NCBI GenBank assembly: GCA_020633495.1
Contig: JACKDR010000007.1
Coordinates: forward strand, 62,001-126,000
Direction: 5' to 3'
Source of the DNA: Kofleriaceae bacterium
GTDB lineage: Bacteria > Myxococcota_A > Polyangia > Haliangiales > Haliangiaceae
Length of the DNA stretch: 64,000 bases
Part shown: positions 12,442 through 23,685 of the stretch, piece by piece
How positions within the stretch are numbered: position 1 is the stretch's first letter
Layout: every line of letters starts with the position of its first letter
The notes under the pieces: model-generated
Databases searched by the model: none
What the model saw: the letters and a program-made list of their open reading frames with translations, nothing else
What the model was told of the DNA's origin: nothing
Program-made: the position numbers and the translations under genes

Positions 12442-13149
12442 TCACGGGCAGGCGGTCTTGCGCGGCGGCGGCGGGTTGCAGGTCGCGTTCTTCGGGCACT
12501 GGGCCGACGGCGGCGTCACGTAGCAGAGGTCGCTGCCGGCCGGCGAGTAGATCGACAGCGGCCGGTCGACCGAGATGCCGTCGGGGCACGCGATCTTGGT
12601 CGGCGGCGGCGGGTTGCAGGTCGCGTTGGCCGGGCAGCTCGAGTCGAAGGCCGCCTTGCAGGTGCCGTCCTTGGCCATGTGGATCGTCCACGACCGGTAC
12701 GGGTTCTTGCTGGCGTCGGCGGGCTCGGCGTTCTGCGACGGGCCGCCGGCGACCTTGTCGCCCTTGGGCGAGCCGGTGGTGGTCGTGCCGGTCTTGTCGG
12801 GCAGCTTGTTGGTGGTCGGCCCGTCGGCGACCTTGTCGCCCTTGGGCGATCCGGTGCCGCCGGTGGTGGTCGTCGCGGTGCCGCCGCGATCCGGCGGCGG
12901 CGGGTTGGTCATGACCACCGGGGTGCCGGTGTCGCCGCCGTCCGGCGTCGGCGTGCCGGCGGTGCCGGTGTCGTCGCCACGGTGATCGCGGGTCTCGGGG
13001 GCGTCGCCGCGATGATCGGTGACCGCGGGGCCCGTGCCGGTCGCCGGCTTCGAGCCACTGGAGGACGTGAAGATGCACGCGGGCACGGCCGCGATGGTCA
13101 TCACCAGGGGCGCGGCGAACGAACGACGAGGCTTGCGAGAACTCTGCAT
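12442..13149 (-). CDS. Secreted low-complexity protein with CPxNATCNPPPP repeats
   Basis: The 235-residue product starts MQSSRKPRRSFAAPLVMTIAAVPAC, a signal peptide that may end in a lipobox-like Cys. Residues about 30-140 are Thr/Gly/Pro/Asp-rich with two near copies of TGSPKGDKVAxGP. The C-terminal part carries a duplicated Cys motif, CPANATCNPPPPTKIACP and CPKNATCNPPPPRKTACP, probably disulfide-bonded and extracytoplasmic. The family is not recognised. It stands alone on the minus strand between a ferritin-like gene and a quinone oxidoreductase. Confidence 0.7.
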   Translation of the reverse strand: MQSSRKPRRSFAAPLVMTIAAVPACIFTSSSGSKPATGTGPAVTDHRGDAPETRDHRGDDTGTAGTPTPDGGDTGTPVVMTNPPPPDRGGTATTTTGGTGSPKGDKVADGPTTNKLPDKTGTTTTGSPKGDKVAGGPSQNAEPADASKNPYRSWTIHMAKDGTCKAAFDSSCPANATCNPPPPTKIACPDGISVDRPLSIYSPAGSDLCYVTPPSAQCPKNATCNPPPPRKTACP

Positions 13150-13305
13150 GAGGGGAACGTAAAGGACGGCCGTCGCCGGAGCAACGCCCGTTCCTGGCAG
13201 CTGCTCACCCGGCGTGACGCGCGTGGTCGCACGTGAATGAGGCCGGGTCGCGGCCGTCTCACCACGATCTCGTCGCGGTGCGCGCCGCCGGCGCCCCGTC
13301 GCTGA

Positions 13306-14280
13306 CTACGGCGTCACCACGACCTTGCCCCAGCTGGCCCGGCTCTCCAGCGCGGCGAGCCCGGCCGGCAGCTCGGCCAGCGGCAGCTCCTTCCAGATCA
13401 TCGGCGTCACCTCGCCGCGCGCGAAGTGCGCCGACAGCGCCTCGTGGGTGGCGACGATCTTGGCCGGATCGCGCGGCGCGTACGCGCCCCAGAACAGGCC
13501 GACCACCGAGACGTTCTTGAGCAGCACGCGGTTGACCTTGAGCTCGGGGATCCGCCCCGACGCGAAGCCGATCACCAGCAGCCGGCCCTCCCAGGCGATG
13601 CACTTGAGGCTCTTGTCGAAGACGTCGCCGCCGACCGGATCGTAGATGACGTCGGCGCCCTTGCCGCCGGTCAGCTTGTTGACCGCCGCCACGAAGTCGT
13701 CGTCGTGATAGTTGATGACGTGGTGGGCGCCGGCGCGGGTGCAGACCTCGCACTTGGCGTCGCTGCCGGCGGTCGCGATCACGGTCGCGCCGAGCGCGCG
13801 GCCGAGCTGGATCGCCGAGACCCCGACGCCGCCGGCGCCGCCGTGGACCAGCAGGGTCTCGCCGGCGCGCAGCGTGGTGCGGTGGACCAGCGCGAAGTAG
13901 GCGGTCTGGTAGGTGATCAGGAACGACGCCGCCTGCGCCGCGGTCATGCCGGACGGCACCGGCAGCAGGTGCGGGTCGGCGACCGCGAGCTCCTCGGCGA
14001 ACGCGCCCCACAGCGTCGACGCGATGACCCGGTCGCCGGGCTGGTGGCGGCTGCGGGCGCCGGCCTCGACGACGGTGCCCGCGCACTCCATGCCGGGGAT
14101 GAACGGCAGCGGCGCCTTGACCTGGTACTTGCCCGCGATCGCGAGCAGGTCGGGGAAGTTGAGGGCCGCGGCCTCCACCTTCAGGATGACGCCGGCCTCG
14201 GGGAGCTCGGGTCGGTCGACCTCCTCGTAGCGGAGGACGTCGCGGTAGGGACCGTAGTCGTGGGCACGCCAGGCTCGCAT
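13306..14280 (-). CDS. NADPH:quinone oxidoreductase / zinc-free MDR alcohol dehydrogenase
   Basis: This 324-residue medium-chain dehydrogenase/reductase begins at ATG 14280 (MRAWRAHDYG). It has the GroES-like N-terminal fold (AALNFPDLLAIAGKYQ, PFIPGMECAGTV), the Rossmann motif LLVHGGAGGVGVSAIQLGRALG and the quinone-reductase signature YDPVGGDVFDKSLK. It lacks the structural zinc Cys cluster. It should reduce quinones or enoyl compounds with NADPH in the cytoplasm. The start is 25 bp from the divergent PHP lipoprotein start, so the promoters overlap. The natural substrate is not visible. Confidence 0.88.
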   Translation of the reverse strand: MRAWRAHDYGPYRDVLRYEEVDRPELPEAGVILKVEAAALNFPDLLAIAGKYQVKAPLPFIPGMECAGTVVEAGARSRHQPGDRVIASTLWGAFAEELAVADPHLLPVPSGMTAAQAASFLITYQTAYFALVHRTTLRAGETLLVHGGAGGVGVSAIQLGRALGATVIATAGSDAKCEVCTRAGAHHVINYHDDDFVAAVNKLTGGKGADVIYDPVGGDVFDKSLKCIAWEGRLLVIGFASGRIPELKVNRVLLKNVSVVGLFWGAYAPRDPAKIVATHEALSAHFARGEVTPMIWKELPLAELPAGLAALESRASWGKVVVTP

Positions 14281-14305
14281 GGGCGCAGATGATACTCTCG
14301 CCGCG

Positions 14306-17257
14306 ATGACGAGGCAGACCTCGGGCCGACCCCGCGCGCACCTGGCCGTGGCGGCGGCGGCCCTGATCGCGGCGACGGTGGCGATCAGCGGGTGCAGCCG
14401 CAAGAGCTGCCTGCGGGGCGACTGCGAGGAGCTGCGCGCCTGCGACGACCTCGCCTACGAGTGCGCCGATCCCGGCACGCTGTACGTCGGGCCGCTGGCC
14501 GGCGCGCCCGCGGAGGTCCGGCTGCGCCGCGGCGACGGCGCCGACGCCGACCTCGTGCTCAGCAACGGCGTCACCACCGTCGTCATCGACGCGATCGACG
14601 CGCCCCACGACCTCGCGCCCACCGGCGGCAACATCATCGATCTCGGCCAGGCCGGCGGCGCCGACGACCTCAACCTCGTCTACCAGATCGCCGGGATCCT
14701 CCCCGACGACGCCTTCGCCTACGACCGGCTCGACGTCGTCGACCACGCCCCCGACTACGTCGCGGTGATCGCGCGCGGCCACCTCGACGGCCGCCCCGAG
14801 GTCGAGGTCCTGACCCGCTACGAGCTGCGGCCGTGCGATCCCGGCGTCCGGGTCCGCTCCGAGCTGTTCAACGGCTCGCCCGACGTCCAGGCCTGGGTCG
14901 TCGCCGACGTCCCGCACTGGGGCAAGCGCTCGGTCCTGCCGTTCGCCGCCGCGCCCGGCGAGGGCTACGTCGCGCCGGAGCTCGACCTGCTCGAGCTCGG
15001 CAACCTGTACGAAGTCTTCGCCTACGGCGCCGGCGCCGCGACCGCCGTCGACAGCCCCGGCTACGGCGTCGCCGCGTGCGACGCCAAGGAGCTCGAGGGC
15101 ATCAACGACCTCGAGCTGTCGGCGCTGGGCACCGCGCGCCAGCTGGTCCGCCCCGGCGAGACCGTCGTGCTCGAGCGGGTCTGGCTCGCCGCCGGTGCCG
15201 GCCAGGGCCCGGGCCCCGCGATCGACGGCGCGCTCGCCGTCCGCGAGCAGCTGCTCGGCGACGCCACCCCGCTCGGCGTCACCGGCCACGTCGTCGCCGA
15301 CGGCCTCGACTTCGGCGGCGACGCTCGGCGCGCCTCGGTGATCATCAGCGCCGCCGGCACCGGCGGCGCCGCGGCCACCCCGCTCAACGCGGTCGTGCCC
15401 GGCGCCGACGGCCGCTTCACCGCCGGCGTCCCCGTGCACCCGAGGCTGACCTGGGAGCTGTGGAGCTTCGGCCGGGTCGTCGCCTCGGGCACGGTCCCCG
15501 ACGACGGCGCGCTCGGCGACATCGACGTGCCGGCGCCCGGCACCCTCGAGCTCGCGGTCGCCGACGACGGCGGCGCGCCCCTGTACGCCGCGGTCGTGCT
15601 CGAGCCCGCCGACGACGCCACCTTCGCGGCGGTGCGCGGCACCTTCCACGGCCGCTGGGACGAGTGCGCGCCGTGGCTGGGGCCGCCGCACGGCGGCTCG
15701 CCCGCGTGCAACCGCGTCCTCGTCGATCCCGCCGGCGCCACCGTCGAGGTCCCCGCCGGGACGTACGACGTCTACGCCACCGCCGGCCCCGACCACACGC
15801 TGGCGCGCCAGGCCGGCGTCACGATCACCGGCGGCGAGACCACGACCCTCGCGTTCACGCTGAGCGCCCTCGACGTCGTCCCCGCCGGCTGGCTGACCGC
15901 GGATCTCCACGTCCACGGCCGCGCCAGCTTCGACTCGTCGATCCCGGATCCCGATCGCGTGCGCTCGTTCGTCGCCGCCGGGGTCCAGGTCATCGCCGCC
16001 ACCGACCACGACTTCGTGCGCGACTACGCCGAGACCGTCGCCGATCTCGGCGTCGGCGACCGGGTCCGGGTCATGGGCGGCGTCGAGACCACCCAGCTGA
16101 TCCCGTGGCTCGACATCCCCGACGAGGATCTGCCGCGCGTCATCGGCCACTTCAACTTCTGGCCGATCGTGCCGGTGCCCGGGCAGCCGCGCGGCGGCGC
16201 GCCGTGGGACGAGCTGGTCGAGCCCGGCAGCCTGTTCGACCGGATGGCGCCGCTGGTCGGCCCCGACGGCCTGATGATGCTCAACCACCCGTGGGACGAG
16301 CCGCAGAGCGGCCGCGACCTCGGCTACCTGCGCGCGATCGAGTTCGATCCGCGCCGGCCCATCCCCGACACCGTCGACGGCAGCCGCAACGGCGCGCTGT
16401 TGCGGGTGCCGGGCGGCGGCCACCGCAACATCGACTGGAACGTCATCGAGGTCCAGAACGGCGCCGGCGTCGACGAGCTGGTCAAGACCCGGCCGCTGTG
16501 GTGGTCGCTGATCTCGCAGGGCTTCGTCACCGCCGGCGTCGCCAACAGCGACTCGCACGGCCTCACCGACGCCAGCCTGGGCTGGGGCCGGACCCTGGTC
16601 GAGACCGGCGGCGACCTCGCCGGCTTCGACGTCGACGGCTTCGATCGCGCGGTCCGCGACGGCAAGACCACCGGCGGCAGCGGCGTCGTCGTGCTGATCG
16701 AGGTCGGGCCGGCGGCGGGGCCGCGGCGCGGGCCGGGGCTGACCCCGTACCGGCCGTCGGCCGGCGACGTCGTCGCGATCGAGGTCCGCGCCGCGCCGTG
16801 GATCCCGGTCGACGAGGTCCGGGTCGTGACCTCGACCGGCGTCCGCGTCATCGCCTCGGGCAACGACCTGCTCCACCCCGCCGATCCGTTCGGCGCCGCC
16901 GACGTCGTGCGCTGGCAGGCCCAGGTGCCGCTCGCCGACCTGGTCGGCGGCGGCGATGACTGGTTCGTCGTCGAGGCCGGCCTGCCGCTGCCGACCTACC
17001 TCGACCTCGACGACGACGGCGTCCCCGACACCGGCGACAACGACGGCGACGGCGTCGTCACCGTCGACGACATCGAGGATCCCGACGACGACTCGGGGCC
17101 GCTGCGCAACCCGCCCGACCCGGCGCGCGACGCCACCGACGATCCGCGCTACCTGATGACCCGCGTCGTGCCGGGCGCGTTCCCGATCGGCTTCACCTCG
17201 CCGATCCTGATCGACGGCGACGGCGGCGGCTGGGCGCCGCCGGGGGTGTCGCCGTGA
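14306..17257 (+). CDS. PHP-domain lipoprotein (CehA/McbA-like metallohydrolase)
   Basis: This large lipoprotein (983 residues from ATG 14306) has a signal ending in VAISGC. The first half is beta-rich with carboxypeptidase-regulatory-like folds (VEVPAGTYDVYATAG). The PHP metallohydrolase domain starts near residue 535 with LTADLHVHGRASFDSS, followed by AATDHDF, MLNHPWD and ANSDSHG, which supply the His/Asp metal ligands. An Asp-rich segment near the C-terminus (DLDDDGVPDTGDNDGDG) looks like calcium-binding repeats. It is probably an exported phosphoesterase or amidohydrolase. Its stop overlaps the next gene (GTGA), an outer-membrane barrel. Confidence 0.83.
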   Translation: MTRQTSGRPRAHLAVAAAALIAATVAISGCSRKSCLRGDCEELRACDDLAYECADPGTLYVGPLAGAPAEVRLRRGDGADADLVLSNGVTTVVIDAIDAPHDLAPTGGNIIDLGQAGGADDLNLVYQIAGILPDDAFAYDRLDVVDHAPDYVAVIARGHLDGRPEVEVLTRYELRPCDPGVRVRSELFNGSPDVQAWVVADVPHWGKRSVLPFAAAPGEGYVAPELDLLELGNLYEVFAYGAGAATAVDSPGYGVAACDAKELEGINDLELSALGTARQLVRPGETVVLERVWLAAGAGQGPGPAIDGALAVREQLLGDATPLGVTGHVVADGLDFGGDARRASVIISAAGTGGAAATPLNAVVPGADGRFTAGVPVHPRLTWELWSFGRVVASGTVPDDGALGDIDVPAPGTLELAVADDGGAPLYAAVVLEPADDATFAAVRGTFHGRWDECAPWLGPPHGGSPACNRVLVDPAGATVEVPAGTYDVYATAGPDHTLARQAGVTITGGETTTLAFTLSALDVVPAGWLTADLHVHGRASFDSSIPDPDRVRSFVAAGVQVIAATDHDFVRDYAETVADLGVGDRVRVMGGVETTQLIPWLDIPDEDLPRVIGHFNFWPIVPVPGQPRGGAPWDELVEPGSLFDRMAPLVGPDGLMMLNHPWDEPQSGRDLGYLRAIEFDPRRPIPDTVDGSRNGALLRVPGGGHRNIDWNVIEVQNGAGVDELVKTRPLWWSLISQGFVTAGVANSDSHGLTDASLGWGRTLVETGGDLAGFDVDGFDRAVRDGKTTGGSGVVVLIEVGPAAGPRRGPGLTPYRPSAGDVVAIEVRAAPWIPVDEVRVVTSTGVRVIASGNDLLHPADPFGAADVVRWQAQVPLADLVGGGDDWFVVEAGLPLPTYLDLDDDGVPDTGDNDGDGVVTVDDIEDPDDDSGPLRNPPDPARDATDDPRYLMTRVVPGAFPIGFTSPILIDGDGGGWAPPGVSP

Positions 17258-18097
17258 TCGCGCGCCGGGTCCGCCGCGCGCGCCGCGGCCGGCCTCGCCG
17301 CGGTCGCGGTGGCGGCGCTCGCCGCGCCCGCCCGCGCCGACGTCTGCGACGACGCCGTGATCGACCCGGCGCCGGTGGCGCTGCGCGCCGGCGGCTTCGA
17401 CGGCGGTCGCAGCGCCTGCCTGCGCTCCGATCTCGACCTGCGCCTCGACGCCCACGCGCTGATCGACACGCCCGGCTTCTACGGCACCCTCGGCGGCGGC
17501 CTGCGGCTCGGCGTCCGCTTCGTCGAGCGCGTCGGCTTCGAGTGGGGCGCGACGCTGCAGGTCGCCGACGTCACCTTCGCCCAGACCGCGGTGCTGGCGG
17601 TGACCGAGGCCGGCTACGGCCCGGTCGGCCTCCACGCCGCGGTGTCGCGCGCGACCTCGCTGGCCGGGCGCGACCTGCGGCTCGGCGGCGTGGTCGGGTT
17701 CGAGCTGCCGTTCACCCGGTCCGCGCTCGACGCCAGCAGCGCCGGCGGCCAGCTCGCCGGGCTCGCCACGTGGGAGGCGTCCGACCGGGTCGTGATCCAC
17801 GGCCGCCTCGGCGTCCTCGGCTGGTACGGCGCCTCGGCCGGCGGCACCAGCACGCGCGGCGCCATCGCCGCCTCCGCCGACGCCGCGGTCCGGACCTGGA
17901 GCTGGCTGCGCGCGTTCGGCGGCCTGGAGGTCCAGGGCGGCTGGTACGGCGGCGGCCTCGATCACGTCGCGCTGCGGCTCGGCGCCCACTGGCGGCTGCG
18001 CGGGCCGTGGCAGCTCGACGCCGCCGCCGCGGCGCCGCTGGTCGGCGCCGAGCGCACCGACGTCGCGTTCACGTTCGGCCTGCGCCACGAGCGCTAG
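17254..18097 (+). CDS. Outer-membrane beta-barrel protein, apparent frameshift in the signal peptide
   Basis: The mature part (about 255 residues) alternates hydrophobic and polar residues and is rich in aromatic/Gly strands (LRLGVRFVERVGFEWGATLQ), as expected for a barrel. GTG 17254 overlaps the upstream stop as GTGA and begins a good basic n-region (VIARRVRRAR). The hydrophobic core AAGLAAVAVAALAAPARA lies in another frame. The two are joined across the CGCGCGCGC tract at 17275-17283, where a CG gain or loss would restore one frame. If the frame is not broken, the only start in it is GTG 17309, with a very short signal. Family not recognised. Confidence 0.65.
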
Positions 18098-18290
18098 CCG
18101 CCGCCGCGCGCCGTCGCGCGCGACCGCGATCACGGCGTCCGGACCGTCGTGAACCGGCGCGCGGCGGCGTGGTGTGAACGCGCGCTGGCGATCGTGCCGG
18201 GCGCTGCGCGCCGCCGCACACCGGGGCCGGCAAGGCGTGGCAACCGGGCGCGCCGGCGGGCCTGGCCCCGTCGTTGCTCTACCGACCGGC

Positions 18291-18926
18291 ATGACCCACC
18301 TCGCCACCCGCACTGTCCTCGCCTCGCTCGCCCTCGCCGCCGTCGCGGCGCCCGCCGTCGCCCAGCCCGCCACCACCGCCGCCGCGATCGACGGCAGCGC
18401 GCCCGCCGCCGCCGACGGTGGCGGCGCCGTCAACACCCTCAACGATCAGCTGGTGCCGGTCGGCGACAACAACCGCTACCAGCACGGCTACAAGAAGTAC
18501 AACGTCTCGACCAACCCGCTCGGCTGGGTGTTCGGCAGCTACGGCGTGTCGGGCAGCTACGCGGTCCACGAGAACGTCGCGGTGCGCGCCGACGTCAACT
18601 ACTACGCGCCCCCCGGCGACCTCGACATCAGCGGCTTCAGCGTCGGCATCGGCGCGCCGATCTACTTCCGCAAGGTCTACTCGGGCGTCTTCCTCGAGCC
18701 CGGCTTCCAGATGAGCCGCGTCGACTGCGGCAGCTGCACCGACGCCGCCACCGTGGCCGGCCCCAACATCCAGGTCGGCTACCACTGGTACTGGGACAGC
18801 GGCCTCAACGTCGCGGTCGCGCTGGGCGCCGGCCGCAACTGGAACAGCAAGAGCGACGACCCCAGCTACGACGGCTACGACGACATCTACGCCACCGGCT
18901 ACCTGCGGTTCGGCTACGCGTTCTGA
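18291..18926 (+). CDS. Outer-membrane protein, DUF3575-like barrel
   Basis: The product of 211 residues starts at ATG 18291 and has a clear signal peptide (MTHLATRTVLASLALAAVAAPAVAQP). The mature region shows barrel strands: YNVSTNPLGWVFGSYGVSGS, YAVHENVAVRADVNYY, GFSVGIGAPIYF, and it ends in RFGYAF, a C-terminal aromatic as needed for BAM assembly. The NPLG...G.YG.S pattern recalls DUF3575 outer-membrane proteins. A Cys pair (DCGSC) is present. It lies 193 bp after another barrel gene and is followed by a strong hairpin. Confidence 0.78.
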   Translation: MTHLATRTVLASLALAAVAAPAVAQPATTAAAIDGSAPAAADGGGAVNTLNDQLVPVGDNNRYQHGYKKYNVSTNPLGWVFGSYGVSGSYAVHENVAVRADVNYYAPPGDLDISGFSVGIGAPIYFRKVYSGVFLEPGFQMSRVDCGSCTDAATVAGPNIQVGYHWYWDSGLNVAVALGAGRNWNSKSDDPSYDGYDDIYATGYLRFGYAF

Positions 18927-18942
18927 GCCGCGCCGCGTCGCC

Positions 18943-18990
18943 CCCCGCGGCCGGGCCGGAGCCCCCCCTCCGGGCGCGCCGGCCGCGGGG
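18943..18990 (+). terminator. Long nested hairpin after the barrel gene
   Basis: Outer arms CCCCGCGGCCGG (18943-18954) and CCGGCCGCGGGG (18979-18990) are perfect over 12 bp. They enclose an inner CCGGAG/CTCCGG stem (18956-18961 and 18968-18973). It begins 17 bp past the stop of the barrel gene. The position fits an intrinsic terminator, though a T-run is lacking. Confidence 0.55.
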
Positions 18991-19039
18991 CCTCACCGGC
19001 GTCGCGCCGCCCGCCCGGGACTGGGGGTAAGCTGCGGGC

Positions 19040-21013
<1,974 letters not shown>

Positions 21014-21100
21014 CGCGCCGGTGACCGGCGGCTCGGCGCGGGCCGCGCCGGCGCGCGGTCGCGCCGAGACCGATCGGAGGGCCGTGCTAGGCTGTGCGCC

Positions 21101-21793
21101 GTGTCCGACTGGCTCGATCGCCTGCGGGGGATGGTGCGCCAGCACGATCGCGCGCCCGACACCGAGCAGTCGCGGGCGGTGGCCGCCGTGCTCGGCGAGC
21201 GCGTCGTCCACGCCTCCGAGCCGGCGTGGCTCGACGCCGTCGCGGCGACCCTGGGCGACGCCCCGGTCGATCCGCGCTCGCTCGAGCACCTGGTGGTGAC
21301 GCTGCGCGCGCCCGGCTACTACGGCGATCTCGCCGACGAGGAGGTCGCCGCGCACCGCGCGTTCTGGGCGCGCCTCGCCGCCCGCCACCCCGGCGACGCG
21401 GCGGTCGCCGCCCACCACGCCGACGTCGAGCTGACCCTCGGCGACGCCGGCGAGGCCATGCACCTGTTCCTCGCCGCCTTCGATCGCCAGCCCGAGCTGT
21501 TCTTCGAGATGGGCTGGGACCTCGAGGACCCGGCGCGCGAGGCCGGCGGTGATCTGCTGTTCCGCTGGCAGCTGCACCTCTTGCGCGCGCTGATCGACTC
21601 GGCCGCCGATCAGGGCGACGAGGGCGACTGGCCGCGCGAGGTCTACAGCGAGCTGCTCGACGAGCACCAGGGCGAGCCCGACCGGCTGGCCGCGCTGCAG
21701 CGGCTCGGCGAGGAGCTGCGCCGGCTCGAGGCCGACGGCGAGCTGCCGCGGGCGATGGTGGTGCGGCGCCGGCGGCGCCGGGACGAGGGTTGA
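21101..21793 (+). CDS. Conserved hypothetical protein, helical
   Basis: The product is 230 residues from GTG 21101, acidic and helical, with no signal peptide. It contains a TPR-like stretch (AVAAHHADVELTLGDAGEAM, then HLFLAAFDRQPEL) and a strongly basic end (RRRRRRDEG). It lies between a hybrid histidine kinase and a Ser/Thr kinase on the same strand, 29 bp before the likely kinase start, so it may be cotranscribed and act as a partner. Family not recognised. Confidence 0.7.
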   Translation: MSDWLDRLRGMVRQHDRAPDTEQSRAVAAVLGERVVHASEPAWLDAVAATLGDAPVDPRSLEHLVVTLRAPGYYGDLADEEVAAHRAFWARLAARHPGDAAVAAHHADVELTLGDAGEAMHLFLAAFDRQPELFFEMGWDLEDPAREAGGDLLFRWQLHLLRALIDSAADQGDEGDWPREVYSELLDEHQGEPDRLAALQRLGEELRRLEADGELPRAMVVRRRRRRDEG

Positions 21794-21822
21794 CGCCGGG
21801 TGCCGGCCTGGTATCGAGGAGC

Positions 21823-23685
21823 ATGAGCGCGCGCTGGATCCTGGGCGACGAGATCGGTCGCGGGGCGCTGGGCCGGGTGGTCCGGGTCCGCCGCGTCGAC
21901 GACGACGCGGCCGGCGCCGACGACGGCGACGGCGGCGGCGAGGTCCTGGCCGGCAAGATCCTGCACCGCTCGCACCGCGCCGATCCGCGCGCGGTGGCGC
22001 GGCTCGAGGCCGAGGCCCGCCTGCTCGCCGAGGTCCACCACCCGGATCTGGTCGGGGTCCACGGCCTGGTCGAGATCGACGGCGAGCGGGTCCTGCTGAT
22101 GGACCTGGTCGACGGTCCCAGCCTGGCCGACGTGATCGCCCGCGACGCGCCGCTGCCGGTCGAGCGCGCGGTCGCGCTGACCCGCGGCATCGCCGCCGGC
22201 CTGGTCGAGGCCCACCGCGCCGGGCTGGTCCACCGCGACCTCAAGCCGGCCAACGTCCTGGTCACCCGCGACGGCGACGTGCCGCGCATCGTCGACTTCG
22301 GCCTGGCCCGGGCCACCGCGCTGACCGGCGTCGACGCCGGCGACCTGATGGTGGTCGGGACCCCGGCGTACATGGCGCCGGAGTCGCTCGATCCGATGGC
22401 GGTCGACAGCCGCAGCGACCTGTACGCCCTGGGCTGCATCCTGTTCGAGCTGCTCACCGGGCGGCCGCCGTACGACGGCGCGACCTCGGTGGCGGTGCTC
22501 GAGCAGCACCGCGAGGCGCCGATCCCGGAGCTGCCCGACGCGCCCGCCGACCTGGCGCGGCTGGTGCGCTGGCTGCTCGCCAAGTCGCCCGCCGATCGGC
22601 CGCAGTCGGCGGCCGCGGTCGAGCGCGCGCTCGCCGATCGCACCGCGCTGGTCGCCCACGACCCGGCGGCCCCCGGCAACGCGTGCACGCGGTGCGGCGC
22701 CCGGGTGATCCGCGAGGTCCCGGTGTGCTTCGCGTGTCGCGCCGAGCAGGTCGCGGTCGAGCCCGGCGATCACACCGTGTTCGTCACCGGGCCGGGGCAG
22801 ATCACGCACAAGCTCGACGCCACGCTGCGCGCGCGCATCCTCGACTGGCTGCGGGCGAGCCCGGCGCTGGGGCTGTCGCCGGGGCGGCTCGAGAAGGAGG
22901 TGCCGCGGGTCCCGTTCGTGCTCGTCGCCGGCGTGCACCCGGACTCGGCGCGCGGCCTGGTCGAGGGCCTGGGCCGGCTCGGCCTGCAGGCCGAGGCCCG
23001 GCGCGGCGGGCGCTACGCGCTGCCCGGCATCAAGCAGAAGGGCAAGACGATGGCCGGGCGCTACGGCACGATCGCCCTGGTGTCGACGGCGGGCATGTGG
23101 CACGCGCTGTCGGTGGTGATGGTGCCGCTGATGGCGGCGGTCGGCGGCTTCGCGCTGGTCCGCGGCTACACCAGCGCGTCGAAGCCGGCGTGCGAGGCCC
23201 GGCCGCTGGCCGCGGCGGGGCTGCCGCCGGCGCTGGCCGAGGCGCTGGGCCGGGTCGCGCCGGTGGTGCGGACGCTGGAGGAGGCGCGCCACCGCGACGC
23301 CCTGCGCGGCGTGGTCGAGCGCGCGCTGGCGCTGCGCGCCGCGGTGCCCGCCGACGAGGCCGCGCGGATCGCGCCCGACCTGGCGCGGGTGATCGACGTC
23401 GCCACCGTGGCGGCGTCCAAGCTGGACGAGCTCGAGCGCGGCGTCGACGCCGCCAGCCTGCACGCCGGCGACGCCGCGGTGCGGGCGCGGCTGCGCGAGC
23501 GCACCTGGGCCGCGCGCCTGCTCGAGGTCACCGCGCGCCTCGACGCCCTGCGCGCCCGCTGGGCCGCGGCCCGCGCGGACGTCGCCGGCGGCGCCGCCGG
23601 CGCGGGCTCGACGATCGACGAGCTGCGCGATCAGCTCGACGCGCTGGAGTCGCTCGAGCGCGAGCTCGCCGGCCGGCCGGCGTAG
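21823..23685 (+). CDS. Ser/Thr protein kinase with zinc ribbon and C-terminal helical region
   Basis: The start is ATG 21823, just after a GAGGAG. Residues about 1-275 are a Hanks kinase: GRGALGRVV, catalytic Lys in LAGKILHRSH, VHRDLKPANVL, DFGLARA, GTPAYMAPESLDP. A CxxC...CxxC zinc-ribbon-like element (CTRCGARV and CFACRAEQ) follows, then a conserved-looking domain with VPRVPFVLVAGVHPDSA and a hydrophobic segment (MVPLMAAVGGFALVRGY). The C-terminal third is Ala-rich helix. The cytoplasmic kinase probably works on local partners. An Asp-rich insertion (about residues 25-40) interrupts the usual N-lobe. Confidence 0.87.
   Translation: MSARWILGDEIGRGALGRVVRVRRVDDDAAGADDGDGGGEVLAGKILHRSHRADPRAVARLEAEARLLAEVHHPDLVGVHGLVEIDGERVLLMDLVDGPSLADVIARDAPLPVERAVALTRGIAAGLVEAHRAGLVHRDLKPANVLVTRDGDVPRIVDFGLARATALTGVDAGDLMVVGTPAYMAPESLDPMAVDSRSDLYALGCILFELLTGRPPYDGATSVAVLEQHREAPIPELPDAPADLARLVRWLLAKSPADRPQSAAAVERALADRTALVAHDPAAPGNACTRCGARVIREVPVCFACRAEQVAVEPGDHTVFVTGPGQITHKLDATLRARILDWLRASPALGLSPGRLEKEVPRVPFVLVAGVHPDSARGLVEGLGRLGLQAEARRGGRYALPGIKQKGKTMAGRYGTIALVSTAGMWHALSVVMVPLMAAVGGFALVRGYTSASKPACEARPLAAAGLPPALAEALGRVAPVVRTLEEARHRDALRGVVERALALRAAVPADEAARIAPDLARVIDVATVAASKLDELERGVDAASLHAGDAAVRARLRERTWAARLLEVTARLDALRARWAAARADVAGGAAGAGSTIDELRDQLDALESLERELAGRPA

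Noticed and set aside
13259..18442. A 1727-codon open frame on the minus strand across several plus-strand genes
   Set aside because: It is antisense to the PHP lipoprotein and barrel genes, is made of His/Arg/Asp/Val-rich low-complexity peptide, and has no domain. It is open only because very high GC content removes stop codons.
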